Origin: Bacteroidales bacterium
Lineage (GTDB): Bacteria > Bacteroidota > Bacteroidia > Bacteroidales > UBA932
Length of the DNA stretch: 64,000 nucleotides
NCBI GenBank assembly: GCA_017469425.1
Contig: JAFUGJ010000101.1
Location: forward strand, 1-64,000
Direction of reading: 5' to 3'
This document shows positions 1 to 9,568 of this stretch, piece after piece. Made by a program: the position numbers and the translations under genes. The notes beneath the pieces are model-generated. The model had not been told where the DNA came from. It saw only the letters and a list, made by a program, of their open reading frames with translations, and made no database searches. Within the stretch, counting starts at the first letter, position 1; every line of letters begins with the position of its first letter.

Positions 1-948
1 GATGGCATATGCGAGTTGCACGAGGGCTTCTTCGGCAATGCCTGCCGCCACGAGGTTCTTGGCGAGATATCTGGCTGCGTAGGCTGCGCTGCGGTCGACT
101 TTCGATGGGTCTTTGCCGGAGAATGCTCCGCCGCCGTGTGCTCCGCGTCCGCCGTATGTGTCGACGATGATTTTGCGTCCGGTAAGCCCGGTGTCGCCTG
201 CAGGGCCGCCGATGACGAATTTGCCGGTGGGATTCACATGGAGGATGAACTCGCCGTCGAAAAGTTCAGCAAGTGAAGAGGGGAGGGAGGCGATGAGACG
301 GGGGAGGACAATTTCGCGCACATCGCGCTCGATGCGAGCGTGCATTGCTTCGTCGGTGTCGAATTCGTCGTGCTGGGTGCTGAGGACTATGGTATGGATG
401 CGGACGGGGCGGTTGGTCTTCCCGTCGAATTCCACGGAGAACTGGGCTTTTGCATCGGGGCGAAGATAGGGCATTCCGGGCTCTCCGGCATGCCGGATTT
501 CTGCCAGCACCTGCAGCAGACGGTGCGATAGATAGAGTGCGAGCGGCATGTAGTCGGGGGTGTTCTTGCAGGCATATCCGAACATCATCCCCTGGTCGCC
601 TGCGCCCTGGGCCATTTCGTCTTCGCGCACGACGCCCCTGTTGATGTCGCCGCTCTGTTCGTGAATCGTGGAGATGACCCCGCAGGAATTGGCGTCGAAA
701 CGGTATTCGGTCTTGGTGTACCCTATCCTGGCGATGGTTTCGCGCACGACGCGCTCGATGTCGACATAGGCTTCCGAGCGCACTTCTCCGCCCACTACCA
801 CGAGCCCCGTGGTGCAGAAGGTCTCGCATGCTACTTTCGCCTCCGGGTCGAGGCGCAGGAATTCGTCGAGAATGGAATCTGAAATCTGGTCGGCAACCTT
901 GTCGGGATGCCCTTCCGAGACGCTCTCGGATGTGAAGAGATAGTTCAT
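1..948 (-). CDS. metK: S-adenosylmethionine synthetase, 3' end outside window
   Basis: Makes S-adenosylmethionine from methionine and ATP in the cytoplasm. The frame is open from ATG at 948 to the window edge, giving 316 N-terminal residues of an enzyme usually 380-430 long, so the C-terminal part lies outside. Visible family signatures are GHPDK (residues 13-17), GAGDQG (115-120) and GGGAFSGKD (271-279), which bind methionine, ATP/Mg and phosphate in this family. It is transcribed away from the TonB receptor gene. A minus-strand TATCTTTG (complement of 1010-1017) lies about 60 nt upstream and is a plausible -7 element, but no clear -33 TTTG is seen. No internal damage is visible. Confidence 0.96.
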   Translation of the reverse strand, partial: MNYLFTSESVSEGHPDKVADQISDSILDEFLRLDPEAKVACETFCTTGLVVVGGEVRSEAYVDIERVVRETIARIGYTKTEYRFDANSCGVISTIHEQSGDINRGVVREDEMAQGAGDQGMMFGYACKNTPDYMPLALYLSHRLLQVLAEIRHAGEPGMPYLRPDAKAQFSVEFDGKTNRPVRIHTIVLSTQHDEFDTDEAMHARIERDVREIVLPRLIASLPSSLAELFDGEFILHVNPTGKFVIGGPAGDTGLTGRKIIVDTYGGRGAHGGGAFSGKDPSKVDRSAAYAARYLAKNLVAAGIAEEALVQLAYAI

Positions 949-1009
949 TTTAGCATTTTTTTAAAATTACAGGGGTTGCAATCAGTCAAATCCTTCCCCT
1001 TTCCGCATG

Positions 1010-1017
1010 CAAAGATA
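1010..1017 (-). promoter_or_regulatory. Candidate -7 element of metK
   Basis: The minus strand reads TATCTTTG, a perfect match to the Bacteroidota -7 consensus TAnnTTTG, about 60 nt upstream of the metK start. No matching -33 TTTG sits at the expected distance. Confidence 0.45.
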
Positions 1018-1074
1018 TAAAAATAAACATCAACTTTGTTGATAACTTTTTCTTTCTATACCGATAAATCGTGC

Positions 1075-1082
1075 TATCTTTG
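1075..1082 (+). promoter_or_regulatory. Candidate -7 element of the first TonB receptor gene
   Basis: TATCTTTG matches TAnnTTTG and lies 34 nt before the chosen ATG at 1117. The -33 region is poor. It forms a divergent pair with the metK element at 1010-1017. Confidence 0.5.
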
Positions 1083-1116
1083 TGCCACGAAAAAACATAT
1101 TCTTATAAAAAGGTTT

Positions 1117-4100
1117 ATGAAACAGTTCTTCAAGAGTCTGTCGTTAAGTATTTTAGCGGCACTTTTCGTTGTGTCTGCCTATGCGCAGGTCACGACATCA
1201 TCTCTTGGCGGCCGTGTTCTCGACGAAGCCGGCCTGCCTGTTCCCGGTGTGGCAGTTGTTGCTACGCATGTTCCCTCCGGAACCACCTATGGCGTTGTGA
1301 CCAATCTCGACGGTCACTATACCATCCAGGGTATGCGTACCGGCGGCCCCTACACGGTTGAGGTAAGCTGCCTCGGCTATGCCACCGTCAAGTACACCGA
1401 TGTTACCCTGCAGCTCGGTGAGCTCTACAGCCTGAATTCAGTGCTGAAGGACGACACCCAGCTTCTGCAGGAAGTAGTGGTTACAGCATCTCCCACTTCC
1501 AAGTTCGCTTCTACCGAGAAGACCGGTGCTTCCACCAACATCTCCTCGCGTCAGATGACCGAACTCCCTACTATCAGCAGGAGTCTTACCGATGTGGCAA
1601 AGCTCTCTCCCTACGGTGGTAACGGAATGAATTTCTCCGGAAGTTCAGGCCGCAGCGCAAACTTCACCGTTGACGGTGCGAACTTCAACAACAACTTCGG
1701 TCTTTCCACCGCACTTCCCGGCGGCGGCAACCCCATCTCCATCGATGCTATCGAGGAAATCCAGGTTGTGGTTTCGCCTTACGATGTGCGCCAGAGCAAC
1801 TTCATCGGCGGCGGTATCAATGCAATCACCAAGTCCGGTACCAACACCTTCAAGGGCACTGCATACATCTATCACCAGAACGAGAACCTGCACGGAAGCC
1901 GCGTTGACGGCGTTGACCTCGAAAGGACCAAGGACCGCCAGACCACTTACGGATTCACTCTCGGCGGACCCATCATCAAGAACAAGCTCTTCTTCTTCGT
2001 GAATGCTGAGCAGACTCCTAACCCTTCCGAGATTATCCGCTGGCGCACTTCCGAGGACGGAGTCGCCAATACCGACAGGATGATTACCCGCGTCCGTACC
2101 TCCGAGGCCGAGACCATGCGTAACTTCCTTATCAACAACTACGACTACGATCCCGGTTCCTACACGAGCTACAACAAGGATCAGGGAACTCTCAAGCTCC
2201 TTGCCCGCATTGACTGGAACATCAACCAGAAGCACCATCTCGCCCTGCGTTACAACTATACCAACTCCAATGCATGGAGAGAGCCTTCCACTTCGCGTGA
2301 TGTGCCTACCCTCAGCAATAATATGGCCAGCCAGGACGGTCTCGTGTTCAGCAACTCGCTCTACAACATGATGAACAAGATTGCCACTTATTCGGTCGAT
2401 CTCAACAGCCGCCTTTCCGACAATCTTTCCAACCAGCTGCTCATCACCTATTCCGACATTCAGGATGTGCGTGGCAACGACGGCGGATTCTTCCCCTTCG
2501 TGGAAATCGCTGCAGGTGACCTCGGCGATGCAGGTTCTCCTTATATGAACTTCGGTACCGAGCTCTTCACCTACAGGAACAAGGTTCAGAACACCGTGCT
2601 CAACATCAAGGACGATGTAACCTACTATCTTGGTGCACACAAGATTACAGCCGGCATCAGCTATGAGGCCCAGATGGCACTCAATACCTATATGCGTAAC
2701 GGTACCGGTATGTTCCAGTTCGCCAGCCTCTCCGACTTCTACGCAGGCAAAGCTCCCGTTGCAATGGCATTCGACTGGGGATTCGACGGCGACGAATATC
2801 CTTCCGCAAAGGTGCGCTTCGCGCAGATTGGCCTTTACGGACAGGATGAGTGGAATGTGAACGACAAGCTCAAGCTCACTTACGGCGTCCGCTTCGACAA
2901 CATTTCGTTTAACAACGACGACATCATGACCAACGATGCCACTCTCGCCATCGATTACGGCGGACGCAAAGTGGATACCGGCAAGTGGCCCAAGACCAAC
3001 ATCCAGGTCAGCCCCCGCGTAGGTTTCAGCTATGATGTGTTCGGCGACAAGACCCTCAAGGTCCGCGGCGGTACCGGTCTGTTTGCAGGCCGTATCCCTC
3101 TCGTGTTCTTCACCAACATGCCCACCAATGCAGGTATCGTGAAGGGCCGTCTTACCCAGATGAAGGATGCCGCCGTGCTCGCACAGATGATGCCCGGCGG
3201 AAAGATGGTTACCGACCGCTGGCAGATTCTCGACATCCTGAACGGAATCGATGCTGACAAGTATGCCAAAACCATCACCCCCGCCACCGCACCCGCTCCT
3301 TCGGAGGTTGCAGGCGTGGATCCCAACTTCAAGATGCCTCAGGTTTGGAAGTCTTCAATCGGTGTGGATTACACCCTTCCCGTGAGCTTCCCTCTCACCG
3401 TATCTGCCGAGTATGTCTTCAACAAGACCATCAATGCCGTGATGCTCGACAACTATAATATTATAAAGGACAACTCCGGATGGACCACCTTCAAGGGTGC
3501 AGACAACCGTCACATCTATCCTTCGAGTTACACCTACAGCAAGGTTGACGCTTATGTGCTCACCAACAACAAGAGGGGTTACGGCTCGGTCGCTACCGTT
3601 TCCTTCAATGCAGAGCCTGTCCGCAACCTCGAGCTGACTGCTTCCTATACCCACACCGTGAGCAAGGAAATCACCGGCATGCCCGGCTCCAACGCCGCAG
3701 CTGCATGGCAGTATATTCCTTCGGTTGACGGCCCTAACTTCAACATCCTCCATAACTCCAGCTACAACCTGCCCGACCGTCTGATGGCTTCCGTAAGCTA
3801 TACCGACAAGGCCCACAACCACTGGAGCCTCCTTTATGAAGGTCTGCGTTATGGCGGAAACAGCTACATCTACGCAAATGATTTCAATGGCGACGGCAAG
3901 GCTTACGACCTTATTTACATCCCTGCCGACCGCAGCGAAATACGCTTCACGAATTCCGACAACGAGGCCCGTTTCTGGGAATTCCTCGAGCAGGACAAGT
4001 ACCTGAGCAAGCATAAGGGCGAGTATGCCGAGGCTTATGCCGTTACCCAACCTATGCGCCATGTGTTCGACTTCCGCTATGCACACGACTTCGTCGTCAA

Positions 4101-4377
4101 GGTCGGAAGTGTCAAGAATACCCTCCAGGTGAGCCTCGATGTACAGAATGCAGGCAACCTCTTCAACTCCCGCTGGGGTGTGAGCAAGGGCTGGAATTCC
4201 GATGTGCAGCACGACTCCAACGGAAACGCCAAGATCCTGAAGTATGAGCGTACCGATGCCGATGGCGTTCCCGTATTCTCCACCACCGTGGGTTCCGGTG
4301 TCAAGACCTGGGACTTCACTCACTCCCTGTCGAACTGCTGGTATATGCAGATTGGTCTTAAATATATGTTCAACTAA
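1117..4377 (+). CDS. TonB-dependent receptor, Oar-like, with carboxypeptidase-regulatory-like N-domain
   Basis: Outer-membrane receptor for active uptake or surface binding; the substrate cannot be read from sequence. The start at 1117 gives a clean signal peptide (residues 1-24, MKQFFKSLSL...VSAYAQ) and 1086 residues; the frame opens at 1036, but that region contains the -7 element and upstream leader. A carboxypeptidase-regulatory-like beta domain spans roughly residues 28-112, then a plug with VDGAN and an ITKSGTN motif near 225-250, then a large beta-barrel ending in aromatic/Asn (YMFN), typical of Oar-like receptors. The next gene begins 15 nt downstream and encodes a lipoprotein that is probably its partner. 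Confidence 0.93.
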   Translation: MKQFFKSLSLSILAALFVVSAYAQVTTSSLGGRVLDEAGLPVPGVAVVATHVPSGTTYGVVTNLDGHYTIQGMRTGGPYTVEVSCLGYATVKYTDVTLQLGELYSLNSVLKDDTQLLQEVVVTASPTSKFASTEKTGASTNISSRQMTELPTISRSLTDVAKLSPYGGNGMNFSGSSGRSANFTVDGANFNNNFGLSTALPGGGNPISIDAIEEIQVVVSPYDVRQSNFIGGGINAITKSGTNTFKGTAYIYHQNENLHGSRVDGVDLERTKDRQTTYGFTLGGPIIKNKLFFFVNAEQTPNPSEIIRWRTSEDGVANTDRMITRVRTSEAETMRNFLINNYDYDPGSYTSYNKDQGTLKLLARIDWNINQKHHLALRYNYTNSNAWREPSTSRDVPTLSNNMASQDGLVFSNSLYNMMNKIATYSVDLNSRLSDNLSNQLLITYSDIQDVRGNDGGFFPFVEIAAGDLGDAGSPYMNFGTELFTYRNKVQNTVLNIKDDVTYYLGAHKITAGISYEAQMALNTYMRNGTGMFQFASLSDFYAGKAPVAMAFDWGFDGDEYPSAKVRFAQIGLYGQDEWNVNDKLKLTYGVRFDNISFNNDDIMTNDATLAIDYGGRKVDTGKWPKTNIQVSPRVGFSYDVFGDKTLKVRGGTGLFAGRIPLVFFTNMPTNAGIVKGRLTQMKDAAVLAQMMPGGKMVTDRWQILDILNGIDADKYAKTITPATAPAPSEVAGVDPNFKMPQVWKSSIGVDYTLPVSFPLTVSAEYVFNKTINAVMLDNYNIIKDNSGWTTFKGADNRHIYPSSYTYSKVDAYVLTNNKRGYGSVATVSFNAEPVRNLELTASYTHTVSKEITGMPGSNAAAAWQYIPSVDGPNFNILHNSSYNLPDRLMASVSYTDKAHNHWSLLYEGLRYGGNSYIYANDFNGDGKAYDLIYIPADRSEIRFTNSDNEARFWEFLEQDKYLSKHKGEYAEAYAVTQPMRHVFDFRYAHDFVVKVGSVKNTLQVSLDVQNAGNLFNSRWGVSKGWNSDVQHDSNGNAKILKYERTDADGVPVFSTTVGSGVKTWDFTHSLSNCWYMQIGLKYMFN

Positions 4378-4392
4378 TAATACGGACTGGTT

Positions 4393-6387
4393 ATGAAACT
4401 TAAATATATTCTTTCTTCCCTGTTCGCGGCTGCCGCAGTCTTTGCAGCCTGCTCCACTGAAGATCCGGTTTCCAAACTGTCTGGTCTTGAAGTGTCCAAC
4501 GACTATATCACCTTCGGTTCAGAGGATAACCTGACCGCCAGCATCAGCGTAAAAGGTGATGAGGCATGGACATTGTCATACGATGAGAAAGCCGACTGGC
4601 TTACCGTTACTCCCGACAGCGGCGCTGCCGGAGAGACCGTGACCGTTTCCTTGACGGCTGCCGCCACAGCGGGCGCCAGGAGCACCGAGGTTAAGATTAC
4701 CATGGGCTCCAAGGAAAAAATCGTTACCGTAAACCAGGAAGGCAACATCAGCCCCGCCACCGTCAAGGAAATCCTTGAAGGTCCTGACAAGACTTATCAG
4801 GTTACCGGTAGGGTTACCAAGATTGTCAACACCCACTACGGCAATATCTACATCAATGACGGTACTGTTGAGGGTGACGGTGTGTATATCTATGGCGTGC
4901 TCGACAAGAAGGGCAATGACAACAAATCTGCCAACTCCTGGGACAATCTCAACGACCCCAACTATGAAAACAGCTGGGAACTTGCAGTCGGTGACGAAAT
5001 CACCGTAGAAGGCCCCAAGTCTGTGTATAACGGAGCCGTTGAACTTGTGAATGTTACCGTTATCAAGATTGTTCCTTCCCTTATCACCGTGGATAACCTC
5101 GAGTTCGATGTTCCCAAGGAAGAAAGCGTGGTAGTTGCCAAGGTTCAGTATTCCGGCGACAATCTCGATTTTACCTCCGATGCAGGCTGGCTCAGTGTAA
5201 CCAGCGTGAAGAGGGATGCCGATACCACTCTTGTGAGCATCCATGCATCGGCCAATACTGAGGATACGCGCAAGGGCGTCATTACCCTTTCTTCCACCAA
5301 GGGCGCATCCGTTACCGAGATTGCCATTACCGTTACCCAGGCTTCAGGACTTGCCGCTTATCCCCTGCCTTACGAAGATGCCCTTACCGACGGATTCGGA
5401 GCATGGGAGGCCAATGACATTGTTGCTGTCGATGGTGTCAGCAGCATCTGGACCAACAGCGACCAGTATGGCATGGTTGCCAAGGCTACCAAGGCTGCCG
5501 ACAGTGAGGCAGAACTTGTAAGTCCGAACATTGACCTTACGGGTGCAGTTTCCCCTGTTCTCAGTTTCGAGCATGTTTCCCGTTATGCAGGCAGCGTATA
5601 TGAGGAACTCAAGCTCTATGCTTCCAAGGACAATGGCGAGACCTGGACCGAGCTGCTGATTCCCAACTACTCCAGCGGAGCAAACTGGAATTATGTTGCT
5701 TCCGGTTCAATCAGCCTTGCAAACTTCACGGGCAGCCTCGTAAAGGTCAAGTTCGTATATAAGTCCAGCACCGCTCATTATGCTACATGGGAAATCAAGA
5801 ACCTCAAGGTTGCGGATGAGACCCTTTCTGTAACGAATATCGCCGAGATTAACGACGCCGCTACTTCCGACGGTTTCGCGTGGTCAGGTGAATTTACCGA
5901 TGCCGTTGTAAGCTATGTGAATGGCGGCAATGCGTTCATCGAAGATGCTACCGGCGGTATCCAGCTTTACAAGAGCGGTCATGGCCTTACAACGGGCCAG
6001 AAGATCAGCGGCAAGGTTTCCGGCACGGTCAAGCTGTACAACGGATATGCTGAACTTACTGCCCTCGATCTTTCCGCGGCTACCGTTACCGATGGCGAAG
6101 CTCCTGCTGCAACTGTCCTTACCGTTGACGAACTCCTTGGCAGGTATCTTCGTTATCAGAACTGCAAGGTCCAGCTCGAAGGCGTAACTCTCAATCCTGC
6201 ACTCACTACTTCCAACAGGAACACTACCGTTACTCAGGGAACCGCTACAATTGCGGGTTATGCGCAGATAAGGGAAGCGATTGAGATTGCTGCCGACACA
6301 AAGGGTACACTCTTGTGCTGGCCTACCCGCTACAATGCCAATCTCCAGGTTGGTATTTGGGAAAGTGCCCATTTCACTGCCGAGTAA
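4393..6387 (+). CDS. BACON and OB-fold multidomain surface lipoprotein
   Basis: Probable outer-membrane lipoprotein of 664 residues, lipobox FAAC with Cys20. Domains in order: BACON-like (about 33-117), an OB-fold-like segment (about 120-228, ITVEGPKSVYNG region), a second BACON-like domain (about 232-322), a jelly-roll or 'choice-of-anchor' type domain (about 325-480), and a second OB-fold-like segment to the end. BACON domains commonly bind glycans or act as spacers; the OB-like segments resemble those of DUF5689/DUF6359 proteins. It lies 15 nt after the TonB receptor and ends before a strong terminator, so the two form one transcript. No catalytic motif is visible. Confidence 0.85.
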   Translation: MKLKYILSSLFAAAAVFAACSTEDPVSKLSGLEVSNDYITFGSEDNLTASISVKGDEAWTLSYDEKADWLTVTPDSGAAGETVTVSLTAAATAGARSTEVKITMGSKEKIVTVNQEGNISPATVKEILEGPDKTYQVTGRVTKIVNTHYGNIYINDGTVEGDGVYIYGVLDKKGNDNKSANSWDNLNDPNYENSWELAVGDEITVEGPKSVYNGAVELVNVTVIKIVPSLITVDNLEFDVPKEESVVVAKVQYSGDNLDFTSDAGWLSVTSVKRDADTTLVSIHASANTEDTRKGVITLSSTKGASVTEIAITVTQASGLAAYPLPYEDALTDGFGAWEANDIVAVDGVSSIWTNSDQYGMVAKATKAADSEAELVSPNIDLTGAVSPVLSFEHVSRYAGSVYEELKLYASKDNGETWTELLIPNYSSGANWNYVASGSISLANFTGSLVKVKFVYKSSTAHYATWEIKNLKVADETLSVTNIAEINDAATSDGFAWSGEFTDAVVSYVNGGNAFIEDATGGIQLYKSGHGLTTGQKISGKVSGTVKLYNGYAELTALDLSAATVTDGEAPAATVLTVDELLGRYLRYQNCKVQLEGVTLNPALTTSNRNTTVTQGTATIAGYAQIREAIEIAADTKGTLLCWPTRYNANLQVGIWESAHFTAE

Positions 6388-6407
6388 TTGCTTGACACCA
6401 TAATTAA

Positions 6408-6439
6408 AGCGCGACGGAACCCCGCCGCGCTTTTTTTTT
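6408..6439 (+). terminator. Rho-independent terminator, first of two identical copies
   Basis: A 10-bp stem with one mismatch (6408-6417 with 6422-6431), an AACC loop and a run of T residues (6431-6439). The stretch 6409-6438 is repeated exactly at 7188-7217, after the next gene. Confidence 0.9.
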
Positions 6440-6494
6440 GGAAATTTGAAAACTATTCTTTATCATTGCGAAGAATATACATCAATGGAGAACA

Positions 6495-7165
6495 ATGCCG
6501 GAATTACACCCAATAGATTTCGAAATGATCCAGCGTTTCAGCATGGACTTGAAGCGGGAGGCAGACTCCTGGTCCAAGGAGCCTTGGTCGTGGAGCGATA
6601 TGGTCGCTCAGTATCAGAGGCTTCATTCGGGGCAGGCGTAGATGCTGATTTTGTTTCAGAACTCGAGGATGCACTTGAGCAATGGGCAAAATCGGATGGC
6701 TGTTGGTTCAGTAATCCCAAACAGTATTACAAGGATTGTCACTATCGATTTTATGGATATGGTGGCGAGGCTCAGGTTTTTGCCGAAGAGGACAGGTTCG
6801 TTCATAAAATCTGCAGAGTAGGCCAGTTCGCCAATTTGCGATTGTTTTTTGACAGGATTATTATACAGAATTCGTTGTGCCCTGCTGCAGCATTGGAAGT
6901 GGAGGGCTTTGGCCGTGATGAATTCTGTAATTTTGTCGTACTGCTTAAGCAGCATTTTTTTAGAGAAGCCCGGACTATGACAGAATCCGAAGTATCGTTA
7001 TTCATGCGGTGTATGGGTTTTCGGGAACTTGTCACAGAACCATATCATGTAGTTCGCTATTTTTCGGAATCTGTAATTGCCGAAGATTTGCATCCGGGAA
7101 ATATTTGGATGACAGCCGAGGGCAATGTTGTGATAATAGATGGCATATTCTCATTCAATGAATGA
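6495..7165 (+). pseudogene. Polyvalent-kinase-like protein, apparently split by a -1 frameshift
   Basis: A natural-looking 48-residue reading frame begins at 6495 (MPELHPIDFEMIQRF...) four bases after GGAG and stops at 6639-6641. The downstream frame, open to 7165, carries kinase-like features: a glycine-rich loop (YGYGGEAQVF), a possible beta-3 lysine (VHKI), and a catalytic-loop-like EDLHPGNIW followed by VVIIDG. Upstream of the junction this second frame reads as low-quality sequence, so the ancestral protein probably used the first frame and then shifted near the GGGG run at 6629-6632. A single lost base would explain it; programmed slippage or two separate genes remain possible. If intact, the second frame could start at 6485 (226 residues). 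It lies alone between two identical terminators. Confidence 0.6.
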
Positions 7166-7187
7166 CTGGGAGTTGTTTTGAATGATT

Positions 7188-7217
7188 GCGCGACGGAACC
7201 CCGCCGCGCTTTTTTTT
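7188..7217 (+). terminator. Rho-independent terminator, second identical copy
   Basis: Stem 7188-7196 with 7201-7209 and a T run 7210-7217; identical over 30 bases to 6409-6438. The two copies bracket the kinase-like gene. Confidence 0.88.
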
Positions 7218-7246
7218 GTTTTATTCCTGCGGAATAGTTATCTTTG
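7215..7246 (+). promoter_or_regulatory. Promoter of the endonuclease/TonB operon
   Basis: TTTG (7215-7218), 20 nt spacer, TATCTTTG (7239-7246): a full Bacteroidota sigma-ABfr match. A second TAnnTTTG (7256-7263) lies just downstream. Transcription would begin about 50 nt before the ATG at 7305. Confidence 0.7.
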
Positions 7247-7304
7247 AAGGATAAGTATTTTTGTGCATCAGCATAATCAAAATAATTAAAACAATAACGC
7301 AATT

Positions 7305-9560
7305 ATGAAATTCAAATCACTTTTCGCCATTGCCGCAACGGCTCTTGCCTTTGTGCTGTCCGGCTGTGAGGAAACCGAGAATCCGGGCGTGCCCGAGCTG
7401 ACTCTCACTCCTGCAGAACTGAGTTTTGAGGCAACAGCTGCCGCGTCCCAGACACTCACTGTCATCGCCACACGCGAGTGGTCGGTGGTGAGCTGCCCCG
7501 AGTGGGTGGGCCTCAGCATTGAAAGCGGCCCCGCTTCCACCAAGGAGCAGAGTGTCACCGTTTCTGTCGAGGACAATACCGGCTACACCCGCAGCGATGT
7601 CATCGTGTTCTACAATCTTGCCGGCAAAAAGTCGGTTTCCATTACCCAGGAAGGCCCTCAGGGCGTTCTCGACAATGGTGAAGGAACAGCCGACAAGCCC
7701 TATACCATTGCCGGTGTGAAGGCTTACATCGACGGTCTTGACAATCCTTCCCAGGCCAGCCCCGAAAAGGTCTATGTAGCAGGTAAGGTGTCCGCCGTAG
7801 TGGAACAGTATGGCACCCAGTATGGCAACGGCACATTCTACATTTCGCTCGATGGTACTGCAAGTGCTACCCACGACAGCGAATTCTATGTTTACCGTGC
7901 CCTTTATCTCGGCGGACAGCGTTTCAAGAGCGGCGATACCGAAATAAAGGTCGGCGACGATGTGGTGATTTACGGAAATGTATATCTGTTCGGCTCGTCC
8001 AATCCTGTGTATGAGACCGTTACAAGTGAAGCCTATCTGTATTCTCTCAATGGAGTTACCGGAGGCAAGGCTCCCGCGCCCACTCCCGGAACCGCAAAAG
8101 GAACCGGCACCTTGGCCGACCCTTATAACCCTGCAGGTGCTGCAGCTGCGGTTGCGGGTCTCAGCTGGACTTCCAACAATGACTATCAGAAGACAGACCC
8201 CGTTTATGTAAAGGGAAAGATTGCGAGGATAGCCGACAAGGGCACCTTCACCGAGGGCGGAACCTACGGCAACGGTTCCTTCTATATCACCGACAGCGAC
8301 GATGCGACCGGAGAATTCTATGTGTTCCGTGCCCTTTACCTCGGAAACAAGAAGTTCACCTCCGGCCAGACCGACATCAAAGTCGGCGACGAAGTCGTCA
8401 TTTGCGGAGCGCTCATGAACTATCACGGCGACACTCCTGAAACCGTTGCAGGTGAGGCTTACCTGTATTCGCTCAATGGTGAGACTGGCGGTGATACACC
8501 AGCACCTACCCCCAGTGACCCTGCCGGTACGGGCACGCTCGAAGACCCTTACAATGCGGCAGGAGTGCTTGCTTACATAGCTACGCTTAACGGTGCGGAA
8601 GAAAGCCCCGCCGATGTTTATGTGAAGGGTAAGATTTCTTCAATCAAATATACTTTCAGCGCCAATTACGGCACTGCCACCTTCGATATTTCCGACGATG
8701 GCACCACTTCCGGCAGCCAGTTCACCTGCTACAGCGTATATACCCTCGGCAACCAGCCTTGGGTCGAAGGCAACACCCAGGTTGCCGTCGGCGACGAAGT
8801 CGTAATCTGCGGAAAGGTTTACAAATATGAAGGCAGCACTCCCGAGACCGTATCCAAGAAGGCATACATCTACTCGCTCAACGGAAAAACGACGGATACG
8901 GTATCCGACCTGTTCGGAGTTGAGAATGCCGCCGTTTCTGTCGGCGCTTCGGCAACATCCGCAACTATCAAGGTAACCGGAAATGTAGCCTGGACCGCTT
9001 CCAGCACCGATGCAACGGTCGCTCCTGCAAGCGGCTCCGGTGCGGGAGAGCTTACCGTAAGTTTCGAGGCCAATACCGACACCGAGAACGCAAAGACCTA
9101 TCATGTGACCCTCACCACCACCGCCGATGTGGCCGAAAAGACCATCAATGTGGTGATTACCCAGGCCAAGGCAGGTGCGGCAGGCGGCAGCGAAGTTACT
9201 GTCGACTTCACTGCACAGGGCTATGCCAATGCCCAGGACATTACCTCGCTTACCGTGGATGGCGTAACCGTAAGTTTTGCTGCAGGCAGCAACAATAATG
9301 CCCCCAAGTTCTACACTTCCGGCAACTCCATCAGGTGCTACGGCGGCAATTCCATGACTGTAGCTGCTGAAGGTAAAACCATTACGAAGATTGAAATTAC
9401 TTTTGGCGGTTCCGACGGCAACTATTCCAATGAAATAACCGTCAATTCCGGCACTTTGAGCAGTGGCATCTGGGAAGGAGATGCTTCCTCCGTGGTATTC
9501 ACCATCGGAGGTACTTCCGGACAGCGCCGCTTTGCAAAACTCGTAGTAACCATTCAATAA
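7305..9560 (+). CDS. BACON lipoprotein with three DUF6359-type OB-fold repeats
   Basis: Surface lipoprotein of 751 residues, lipobox LSGC with Cys21. A BACON-like domain (about 30-117) precedes three copies of an approximately 130-residue repeat starting near residues 124, 265 and 407, each opening with a GTGT(L)xDPY motif and ending in a (A)YLYSLNG motif; these resemble DUF6359/OB-fold modules. A second BACON-like domain (about 535-622) and a C-terminal beta-domain (about 630-751) follow. No catalytic residues are recognisable. It is the first gene of an operon, 8 nt before a secreted nuclease, so a role in holding nucleic acid or the nuclease at the surface is an inference from OB folds and context. 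Confidence 0.85.
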   Translation: MKFKSLFAIAATALAFVLSGCEETENPGVPELTLTPAELSFEATAAASQTLTVIATREWSVVSCPEWVGLSIESGPASTKEQSVTVSVEDNTGYTRSDVIVFYNLAGKKSVSITQEGPQGVLDNGEGTADKPYTIAGVKAYIDGLDNPSQASPEKVYVAGKVSAVVEQYGTQYGNGTFYISLDGTASATHDSEFYVYRALYLGGQRFKSGDTEIKVGDDVVIYGNVYLFGSSNPVYETVTSEAYLYSLNGVTGGKAPAPTPGTAKGTGTLADPYNPAGAAAAVAGLSWTSNNDYQKTDPVYVKGKIARIADKGTFTEGGTYGNGSFYITDSDDATGEFYVFRALYLGNKKFTSGQTDIKVGDEVVICGALMNYHGDTPETVAGEAYLYSLNGETGGDTPAPTPSDPAGTGTLEDPYNAAGVLAYIATLNGAEESPADVYVKGKISSIKYTFSANYGTATFDISDDGTTSGSQFTCYSVYTLGNQPWVEGNTQVAVGDEVVICGKVYKYEGSTPETVSKKAYIYSLNGKTTDTVSDLFGVENAAVSVGASATSATIKVTGNVAWTASSTDATVAPASGSGAGELTVSFEANTDTENAKTYHVTLTTTADVAEKTINVVITQAKAGAAGGSEVTVDFTAQGYANAQDITSLTVDGVTVSFAAGSNNNAPKFYTSGNSIRCYGGNSMTVAAEGKTITKIEITFGGSDGNYSNEITVNSGTLSSGIWEGDASSVVFTIGGTSGQRRFAKLVVTIQ

Positions 9561-9568
9561 TTTAACCT

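Noticed and set aside
1036..1116. Longer start for the first TonB receptor
   Set aside because: This stretch contains the -7 element and has no signal peptide; ATG 1117 gives a normal one.
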